DNA from: Sphingomonas crocodyli
Lineage (GTDB): Bacteria; Pseudomonadota; Alphaproteobacteria; Sphingomonadales; Sphingomonadaceae
NCBI RefSeq assembly: GCF_004005865.1
Contig: NZ_SACN01000003.1
Location: 437,061 to 501,060 of the forward strand
DNA: 64,000 nt
Reading direction: 5' to 3'
This document shows, one piece after another, positions 57,969-64,000 of the stretch. Both the position numbers and the translations under genes were made by a program. The notes under the pieces were generated by a model. It had not been told where the DNA came from. It saw only the letters and a program-made list of their open reading frames with translations, and did no database searches. The number at the start of each line of letters is the position of its first letter. Positions within the stretch are counted from its first letter, which is position 1.

Positions 57969-58744
57969 ACGGCGACGTCCCCTCCTTCCGTGTCGACCGC
58001 TGGCTGGGCAAGACGACGCGCTACTGCTGCGTCATCCCCGTCATCAACGAAGGCGAACAAATCACGCGCCAGCTCGCCAAGATGCGCGCGCTGGGCATTT
58101 CGAAGATCACCGACATCATCATCGTCGACGGCGGATCGAAGGACGGATCGCTCGATCCCGACAAGCTCGATGCGGGCGAAGTCCGCGCGCTCGTCACCAA
58201 GACCGCGCCGGGCAAGCTTTCCGCACAGTTGCGCTGCGCCTACGCCTTCGCGCTCGACGAAGGTTATGAGGGCATCGTCACGATCGACGGCAATGACAAG
58301 GACGATCCCGACGCGATCCCCGCCTTCGTGAAGGCGCTCGACGACGGATACGACTTCGCGCAGGCATCGCGCTTCATCCCCGGTGGGGTCGAGGAGAATA
58401 CGCCCAAGAGCCGCCGCCTCGCGATCAAGCTGATCCACGCGCCCGCGCTCAGCATCGCGTCGGGCTTCCACTGGACCGACACGACCCAGGGTTTCCGCGC
58501 CTATAGCGCGAAGATGCTGCTCGATCCGCGCGTTTCGATCTTCCGCGATGTGTTCGGCACCTACGAACTGCTCGCCTACCTCAATTATCGCGCGCCCAAA
58601 CTCGGCTATCGCTGCATCGAGCTGCCGACCGCGCGCCGCTATCCGGCAAACGAGAAGGTGCCGACCAAGATTTCGCCGTGGCGCGGGCAGATCGAACTGA
58701 TGCAGACATTGTTCAAGGCCTGCACCGGCGGCTTCAATCCCTGA
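57965..58744 (+). CDS. GT2 family glycosyltransferase (DPM1-like)
   Basis: A 259-residue GT-A glycosyltransferase. Motifs: VIPVINEGEQI (about 22-32), IVDGGSKDGS (about 54-63), ITIDGNDKDDPD-like (about 101-110, with the DxD-type acidic cluster) and FRAYSAK. It lacks membrane helices and resembles dolichol-phosphate mannosyltransferase catalytic domains. It may add a second sugar or use the same lipid carrier as the GT2 at the start of the cassette. It is the last gene of the six; a short echo of the transporter gene follows at 58762. Confidence 0.88.
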   Translation: MNGDVPSFRVDRWLGKTTRYCCVIPVINEGEQITRQLAKMRALGISKITDIIIVDGGSKDGSLDPDKLDAGEVRALVTKTAPGKLSAQLRCAYAFALDEGYEGIVTIDGNDKDDPDAIPAFVKALDDGYDFAQASRFIPGGVEENTPKSRRLAIKLIHAPALSIASGFHWTDTTQGFRAYSAKMLLDPRVSIFRDVFGTYELLAYLNYRAPKLGYRCIELPTARRYPANEKVPTKISPWRGQIELMQTLFKACTGGFNP

Positions 58745-58761
58745 ATTGCGATGCGCCTTCA

Positions 58762-58812
58762 GATCTACAGCAGCGCGATCGGCCTCTAAATAAGGCGTTC
58801 GTGCGCTTTGTG
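58762..58812 (+). pseudogene. Fragment echo of the EamA/SMR transporter gene
   Basis: About 50 bases closely match 57731-57780 inside the transporter gene (the ATCTAC..CAGCGCGATCGG core and following codons) with a few substitutions and one deletion; in-frame stops appear. It is a small decayed duplicate left after the cassette end. Confidence 0.7.
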
Positions 58813-58960
58813 ATCGCGGTCCTTTCGTCAACTTTCAAGGATATGTGAGGACGATCGATCGCGGCGGTTTTGATTTTCGGATATATCCGCAGCCGGGCAG
58901 GGACTAGGCCATTTGTCGCAGGCCGCGTAGGATGAACCGCGCAGCCGCGCCGATCCATAG

Positions 58961-59825
58961 CCATCTCGCTGGACAGTTGCCGGCATCGCTCTAGCGCTTG
59001 CAGTCCGCGGCCTTGATCTGGACCTGTGGGTGGAAAAGCTCTGGCAGCAACTTGCGGGATTTCTCGCCCCCGGACTGATCGGTTGAATCGCGATCGCAAT
59101 CATCCAGCCCAGTTCGATATTACCGAGGCCCGCTACGGCATTTCCGTCGCTGACAATTTGCGGGCGCGTCGGAGGCGGACGCGGGTGGCTATCCTGAACC
59201 GCATTCTGATCTTCGCCGTCATGTTTCCGACCTTAGCGATGATGCTGTCGTCGATTCCGAGTCGAGACGTCGGCGTGACTTTGATGGGTTCGGCCGGGCT
59301 TGCTGGCCTGGCGGACGGCGCCGCGGCGCTTAAGAGCCTGATTGCAGTGATACAGCTGGCATTTACCGAGCCCATCCGGATTGATGATGTCATCATCATG
59401 GATGATAAGCGGGGGCGGATCGAAGAAACCATACTAACCTACATTGTCTTGGGAATCTGGGACGATCGGCGCCTCATCGTATCGGTCGCGCGCCTTCTGG
59501 AAGAGAGTTTCCAGAACTGGACGCGGTCGACGTCGCATCTGATGGGATCTGTTCACAGTCGCCTTGACTGGTCGGCCGACGTGGCCCGTATTGGCCAGAA
59601 GGCCGGTGAGATCATTTCAGCCAATCCTCGTTGAGATCGTCGCCTCTGGAATGTGCAGGTCACTGACGCGAAGGAGGACAGCATCGAAGTGTGGGCGCTG
59701 ATGACCGCGACTGACGCAAGCCTGCTTTCGATTGCGATGCGATGTTCGTGAGGCGCTGTTGGCATTCATCATTGACCATATGCCGGGCGGCCTTCCCCGA
59801 CGTCGTCTGGTGACGCTGAACGGAT
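58961..59825 (+). pseudogene. Decayed MscS-family channel gene
   Basis: In pieces it follows the intact MscS at 52308-53417: PSRW, then a region ending VEKLWQQLAGFLAPGLIG, then IAIIQ, RYGISVADNL, IPS.DVGVTLM, PIRIDDVIIMD, ESFQNWTRSTS and RRLWNVQVTD. At least two Trp codons (near 59085 and 59634) have become TGA stops, and there are frameshifts near 59105 and 59745. The 5' end is lost. Divergence from the intact copy is substantial, so this is an old paralog. It lies on the opposite strand, on the far side of the sugar cassette. Confidence 0.88.
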
Positions 59826-59918
59826 CACACACACAAAACGGTCGATGAGTGGTCCAGGTATAATTTAAGCGATTTAGCTTGGTTCAAATGCATCGAGTCT
59901 GATAGGCTCTGGATTGCC

Positions 59919-60305
59919 TCATTTGCGTTTTCCCAGACCATGCTTTTTGGCTATCGCTTGACGCATCTTTCCGTAGTCGGCAGCTGTCATTTTATAGTGC
60001 GCTGGCAGGTTCCAACGTGCGCGATATTCGTCTGCGGTCATATTGTGCGCCATCATGAGATGTGTCTTCAGCACCTTCTGCTTGCCGCCGCATTCGAGGC
60101 AGACGATGTGGTCAGGCTGCGCAGACTTCTTGATCGATATAGCGGGCTCTGGGCGGACCGCACCGGCATGCGAATCCGTCATGGAAATCACAGACTGGTG
60201 CACGTCCTCGATGAATGAAGGAATAGCGCTGGATGGTACGGCATTATGTTCGAGGTGTGCGATGACAATCCTCGCCGTGATATCGATGAGATCGCTATCG
60301 GCCAT
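59919..60305 (-). CDS. MucR/Ros family zinc-finger regulator
   Basis: A 128-residue MucR/Ros-family DNA-binding protein. It has a helical N-terminus and a C2H2-type zinc finger (CLECGGKQKVLKTH with His in LMMAHNM), followed by the YRARWNLPAHYKM segment and a basic tail. MucR proteins bind A+T-rich DNA and often control exopolysaccharide and surface genes in alphaproteobacteria. Its position just after the sugar cassette makes that cassette a natural candidate target, but no binding site was proven. Confidence 0.92.
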   Translation of the reverse strand: MADSDLIDITARIVIAHLEHNAVPSSAIPSFIEDVHQSVISMTDSHAGAVRPEPAISIKKSAQPDHIVCLECGGKQKVLKTHLMMAHNMTADEYRARWNLPAHYKMTAADYGKMRQAIAKKHGLGKRK

Positions 60306-60459
60306 GTCGGTTCCAGTTGGAGACTTTTTCTTTTTTGGCCCAGCTTGATATCAAGCGCAATCTTCCATTGGTTCGCCTGACCGTCGGTATGCGATCGCTC
60401 AGGATGGGCCTTTGTAACGCGGCAAGTTCATACTAGGCCGAAATATTTGAGGAATTGCG

Positions 60460-61428
60460 ATGATCGTGCGATTCTGGGGGACACGCGGATCGCTGGCGGT
60501 GGCGCAGACCGCGAAGACGGTGCGCGACAAGATGGCGCGCGCGCTGGTTGCCGCTAACGGGCGCAGCTTCGCCGACGATGCGGCGGCCAAGGCCTTCATC
60601 GACACCGAGCTCGATTTCGCGACATCGGGCACCTATGGCGGCGCCACCACCTGCGTCGAGATCGAGCCGGCGGGTGAGGAAAGCGCCTTCATCGTCTGCG
60701 ACATGGGATCGGGGCTGCGCGAGTTCGGGATCGACGCCTTCCGGCGCATGGCGGAGGGGCATCCGCGCGTCTTCCACTTCTTCATGTCCCACCTGCACTG
60801 GGATCATATCATGGGCTTCCCCTTTTTCGGGCCGGCCTTTGACCCCGCGTCGCGGATCATCATCCATTCGGGCCACCCTGATGCCGAACAGGCGCTGCGC
60901 CGGCAACAGGAGGAGATCAGCTTCCCTGTGCCGTTCGACTGGCTGCGCGCGAAGATCGAGTTCAGCACGCTGGAGCCCGGCGTGCCCTATGCGGTCGAGG
61001 ACTTCACCGTCGAGCTGATGCAGCAGCATCATTCGCACGTCAGCTACGGCTATCGCTTCACCGACAGCGCCGGCAAGGTCGCGGTGTTCAGCACCGACAG
61101 CGAGCATAAGATCGAGCGGATGGACGGCGAGGCCGACGTCGCCTTCTTCTTCCGCGATGCCGATCTGGTGGTGTGCGACACGATGTATTCGTTGGCCGAC
61201 AGCGTATCGATGAAGGAAGATTGGGGCCATTCGAGCAACATCGTCGCGATCGACCTGTGCCATGAGGCGGCGGCGAAGCGGCTGGCCCTGTTCCACCACG
61301 AACCGACCTACAGCGACGACGATCTGCAGCGGATGCACCGCGAAAGCATCCGGTATGAGGAGCTGACGCGCGAGGACAATCCGCTCGAGGTGCTGTGCGC
61401 CTATGACGGGCTCGAAGTCCGCCTCTGA
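60460..61428 (+). CDS. MBL-fold metallo-hydrolase
   Basis: A 322-residue metallo-beta-lactamase-fold protein. The metal motif HLHWDH gives His111, His113, Asp115 and His116; later ligands include His in QQHHSHVS (about 190), Asp in STDSEH (about 208) and a C-terminal His (FHHEP). It resembles phosphodiesterase/RNase Z-like MBL proteins, sometimes found with cyclic-nucleotide domains, but no second domain is present here. A GAGGAA ribosome-binding site precedes the ATG. It lies 154 bases from the divergent MucR gene. Confidence 0.88.
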   Translation: MIVRFWGTRGSLAVAQTAKTVRDKMARALVAANGRSFADDAAAKAFIDTELDFATSGTYGGATTCVEIEPAGEESAFIVCDMGSGLREFGIDAFRRMAEGHPRVFHFFMSHLHWDHIMGFPFFGPAFDPASRIIIHSGHPDAEQALRRQQEEISFPVPFDWLRAKIEFSTLEPGVPYAVEDFTVELMQQHHSHVSYGYRFTDSAGKVAVFSTDSEHKIERMDGEADVAFFFRDADLVVCDTMYSLADSVSMKEDWGHSSNIVAIDLCHEAAAKRLALFHHEPTYSDDDLQRMHRESIRYEELTREDNPLEVLCAYDGLEVRL

Positions 61429-61749
61429 GCCCTTAATCAGCGAACCCTTGGTTCGAGCCCGAATGCGTCTACTATGCTTCGCAACGATTTGCTCACGAGT
61501 CTCAGAGCGCGTTGGCGCTACCGAACTTCACGCCGCCGATTGTGATCGGAATGATGCAGGTTCTGCGCACCTTCGTGATGAGATTGAAGACGCAACCCGC
61601 CTCGCATTTCGAAGCAAAAGCCGGATTGCTTAACCCGATCAGCGTCACGAAGACGGTGCGGCCCCACCAGATTGCAAGGCTGAACCTCCGTGAAGGTACG
61701 TCAGTCTGACGTACATGATCGAGGCGGTTGCTGTCGAAAGGACGCGCTT
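61429..61749. other. Intergenic region before the TacA gene
   Basis: About 320 bases without a gene. It holds a six-base-pair hairpin CGAACC/GGTTCG at 61441-61455 shortly after the MBL stop and an AAAGGA ribosome-binding site for tacA near 61740. No tRNA cloverleaf could be drawn. Confidence 0.45.
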
Positions 61750-62055
61750 ATGCTGACATTCGACGACTATGCGGGTCAGGTGCCCGAGCGCGGCACCGAG
61801 CGTATGAACTTTCGTACTAAGCCGCATATCGAACGGTCGATCCAGCGCGCCGCGCGCCTCGCGGTTGTCGATGGCACGGTCTTCACGATCAGCGCGGCCT
61901 ACAGTCCGCGATCGAGACAATCGCGGCGCAAGCGCACCGAACTGCAGGCGGCAGACTATGACGCCTTTCTCGCTGCGCTCGACAATCCACCGGAGCCGAA
62001 CGATCGCCTGCGCAACGCGGCCGAGCACTATCATGAGACAATCTCCCTGCGGTGA
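61750..62055 (+). CDS. TacA-like (DUF1778) antitoxin
   Basis: A 101-residue ribbon-helix-helix antitoxin of the DUF1778/TacA family. The start RMNFRTKPHIERSIQRAA and the end AADYDAFLAALDNPPEPNDRLR (each in part) match the family. Between them, about twelve residues (SPRSRQSRRKRT) are unlike the family. The +1 frame there reads SAIETIAAQAH, the family sequence, so two compensating indels appear to have scrambled a short helix. The gene stays open. It would bind DNA and the GNAT toxin; its toxin partner is broken (next entry), joined by a GTGA overlap. Confidence 0.75.
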   Translation: MLTFDDYAGQVPERGTERMNFRTKPHIERSIQRAARLAVVDGTVFTISAAYSPRSRQSRRKRTELQAADYDAFLAALDNPPEPNDRLRNAAEHYHETISLR

Positions 62056-62593
62056 CCGACGCCAACAGGGCGAGCTGCCGGATCGAAGTCTTCGACCCTG
62101 ACCGCCACGATCGCGCCGGCTTCAGCCCCGGGGTGGCGGCCGTCGATAATGTCTTCACCCGCACCGCTAGCAAGCTGACAAACGCCGATAATCGGCGAAC
62201 CACCGTGCTGGTCGGCACCCGCTGTGAAATTATCGGATTTCAGGCGCTCAAACGCGCATTCTATCGACTATTGCGATCTGCCTTCGTCTTTTGCCCCGAT
62301 CCGGCCGGGCCACGGCCAGATCCCGGTTGCCTTCATCGCCATGATCGGAATCGATCAGCGCTTTCAAGAAAAGGGGGTGGGGCTTTGCTAGTCGACTGCT
62401 GGGTGAAAGCCAAGCGGGCGTCGCAGGCGCTGGGCATCGCCGTCGTCTTGCTCGATATCCTCGATGCGGCGTGCCGGGTTTGGCCGAGCGCCGCCAACGC
62501 CTCTATGCGAGCTATCGTTTCGCGCCGATGTCGACGGCACCGCTTCGAATGTTCCTGCCAATGGCGACCGTGCGCGCGCTGACGGCCGAATAA
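62052..62593 (+). pseudogene. Broken TacT-like GNAT toxin
   Basis: Pieces in family order are spread over frames: IEVFDPDRHDRAGFS (frame of 62052), GHGQIPVAFIAMIGIDQRFQE, then LLVDCWVKAKRASQALGIAV, then RRQRLYASYRFAPMSTAPLR and FLPMATVRAL. The acetyl-CoA loop after RFQ is hit by a lost G. TacT toxins acetylate aminoacyl-tRNA; this one cannot be made whole. GTG start overlapping tacA. Confidence 0.85.
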
Positions 62594-62885
62594 AGGCGGA
62601 ATCGGGCGCATGGCGATCGCGGGGAAGATTTGGGTTCGGTCACCGGATAACGCCGGGCACGGCTCGCTCAATGCGGGATTCGTGCAACTCAGGCGACTGG
62701 CCAAATTTGGCGAAGAATGACGGTGCGACGGTCAATCCCAGTCGCTGCTTGATCCTCTCTTCGAAGACGAACAGCGGGCCGCTTACGCGGTCTTTAACGG
62801 TATGAAGGCCCCTATGCCGCCTATCAGGTCGGCGCCACCGCGATCGCCGATCGTGCATCGACTTGGTCCGACCGGGGGGCGCTTA

Positions 62886-63410
62886 TCCTCGTAACCCCGG
62901 TCGCCGAGCGAAGTTTTGGCCTTGGGCAAGGCGTCGAGCATAAGAGCGGCACCTCTGTAGTCGCTCATCTGCCCCTCGCTAAGCAGCATGACCAGCGGTC
63001 GCCCCCTGCCGTCACAATCGCATTGAGCTTGGAATTCAGGCCGCCTTTGGTGCGTCCGATACGTCGGGGAACAGCCCCTTTTTGAGCGGACTTGCGGCCG
63101 TCCGGTGCGCCTTCAGGTGCGTCGCATCGATCATCAACTGATCCGGTTTCCCGCCTGCCGCCGCGAGCGCCGCGAAGATCTTGCTGAACACGCCGAGCCT
63201 GCTGCAGCGGATGAAGCGATTGTAGATCGCCTTGGGCGGTCCATACTCTGCAGGCGCGTTGCGCCACCGCAGACCGTTCCTGATAAAGAAAGATAATGCC
63301 GCTGACGATCCGCCGATCATCGACCCTCGGAACACCATGCGAAAGCGGAAAATGAGCTCGATCCGGCGCATCTGCGCTTCCGAAAGTCAGATCAGATCAC
63401 TCACGGCAAC
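62886..63410 (-). mobile_element. IS5-family transposase remnant
   Basis: On the minus strand the order MRRIE, PLSHGVPRVDDRR (other frame), NGLRWRNAPAEYGPPKAIYNRFIRCSRLGVFSKIFAAL in part, LMIDATHLKAHRTAAS, GRTKGGLNSKL, MLLSEGQMSDY and ends near GDRGYED. This is an IS5 (IS427/IS1031-type) transposase with several frameshifts and its C-terminal third missing. A TGA replaces a Trp near the expected start. It is immobile on its own. The possible left end of the element lies near 63460-63480. Confidence 0.85.
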
Positions 63411-63468
63411 GCCTCCTTACGCCGCCATTGGTTCAACCAATCACGCTCCCCGCAAGCAATTTAAAAGG

Positions 63469-63586
63469 TTCTGAGCCTAGCTAACTGCATGTTCAAATCC
63501 GTGCTTGCGTTGATCGGTGCAATCCTTAATCGCTAAATTCCATTCTCCTGCCGAAGAATAAGCCGGTGATCGGTGTAGGCTCAGAA
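63469..63586. repeat. 11-bp inverted repeat between the IS remnant and galE
   Basis: TTCTGAGCCTA at 63469-63479 and its exact complement TAGGCTCAGAA at 63576-63586, 96 bp apart. The left copy lies where the IS5-type end is expected (a T/A-rich run before TTCTGAG), and the right copy is 14 bases before galE. It may be an IS terminal repeat plus a chance or old second end. Confidence 0.5.
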
Positions 63587-63600
63587 GTAAAAGGATTCAG

Positions 63601-64000
63601 ATGGCGACCGAAAAGCCCTGCACCGTCCTCGTCACCGGCGGGGCCGGCTATATCGGGAGCCACGCGGTTCTGGCCCTGCTCGATGCGGGGTGGAAGGTCG
63701 CGGTGATCGACAATCTCGTCACTGGCTTCCGCTGGGCGGTGGCCGAGGGTGCGACGTTCTACGAAGGCGATATCGCCGACGAGGCGCTGCTGGCGAAGAT
63801 CATCGCCGAACAGAATGTCGGCGCGATCATGCACTTCGCCGGATCGGTGGTGGTGCCCGAATCGGTGAGCGATCCGCTCAAATATTATCACAACAACACC
63901 GCCAAGAGCCGCAGCCTGATCGGCAGCGCGGTGGCCGGCGGGGTGAAGCATTTCATCTTCTCATCGACCGCCGCGACCTACGGCATTCCGGACGAAAGCC
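63601..64000 (+). CDS. galE: UDP-glucose 4-epimerase (partial, runs off the window)
   Basis: The first 133 residues of an extended-SDR epimerase. It has the NAD loop TGGAGYIGSHAVLAL (about 10-24), DNLVTG (about 40-45), the HFAGSVVVPESV segment (about 80-92) and FSSTAATYG (about 120-128) with the catalytic Ser/Thr region; the Tyr-x3-Lys lies beyond the edge. It interconverts UDP-glucose and UDP-galactose for surface polysaccharides. The ATG at 63601 is the first one in frame with the motif. Confidence 0.92.
   Translation, partial: MATEKPCTVLVTGGAGYIGSHAVLALLDAGWKVAVIDNLVTGFRWAVAEGATFYEGDIADEALLAKIIAEQNVGAIMHFAGSVVVPESVSDPLKYYHNNTAKSRSLIGSAVAGGVKHFIFSSTAATYGIPDES

Noticed and set aside
61441-61455. 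Hairpin CGAACC/GGTTCG, resembling a tRNA T-arm
   Set aside because: The flanking sequence does not form an acceptor stem, D-arm or anticodon arm, so it is not a tRNA or a clear attachment site.

Overview
The window looks like a chromosomal segment of an alphaproteobacterium, most likely a sphingomonad (Sphingomonas or a close relative). The evidence is high GC, dense operons with 4-bp ATGA/GTGA stop-start overlaps, a MucR/Ros zinc-finger regulator, DUF6766 and DUF6894 proteins, many tiny stress-type proteins, and repeated promoters of the GGAAC-N16/17-CGTT type that the alphaproteobacterial general-stress sigma factor EcfG reads. I saw no tRNA, rRNA, CRISPR array or phage module.

Layout. 0-20 kb is a patchwork of stress and accessory genes: a transglutaminase, several small membrane or acidic proteins, an FdhF/YdeP molybdo-oxidoreductase divergent from a catalase-like protein, a hemerythrin-like protein, a DedA protein, glutaminase, a DUF3182 protein coupled to an alpha/beta hydrolase, a VWA lipoprotein with an 11-residue repeat tail, an FAD monooxygenase and a CYTH-CHAD protein. 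20-31 kb is envelope-related: a Na+/H+ antiporter, an acyltransferase, a Pal-like lipoprotein, a KdpD/KdpE-like two-component system, a DedA-glycosyltransferase operon, a class A beta-lactamase-like lipoprotein and an L,D-transpeptidase. 31-45 kb holds a CaCA cation antiporter, a DUF2383-like protein, a large epimerase-membrane fusion without cysteines, an L,D-transpeptidase pseudogene, a signalling patch (two Crp/Fnr regulators, DUF6894-PAS, a response regulator), then an operon of MFS transporter, putative toroid glycosidase and NDH-2. 45-53.5 kb holds HipBA, a Gfo/Idh/MocA oxidoreductase, the trehalose operon otsB-GH15-otsA and an MscS channel.

53.8-58.7 kb is a tightly overlapping six-gene cassette (GtrB-like GT2, FAD oxidoreductase, sugar epimerase, sugar isomerase, small EamA/SMR transporter, second GT2) that probably makes and exports a modified sugar. 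It lies between an intact mscS on one strand and a decayed mscS paralog on the other, and is followed by a MucR regulator and an MBL-fold hydrolase. 61.7-63.5 kb is decayed: a TacA antitoxin beside a broken TacT toxin and an IS5-family remnant. galE begins at 63601 and runs off the window.

Together the genes suggest osmotic, oxidative and envelope stress fitness: trehalose synthesis, mechanosensitive and cation transport, peptidoglycan cross-linking, surface glycan and membrane-lipid remodelling. Two regulatory layers can be read from the sequence. One is an EcfG-type promoter set spread over both strands. The other is a shared 21-bp element placed before the KdpDE-like operon and before the DedA-glycosyltransferase operon.
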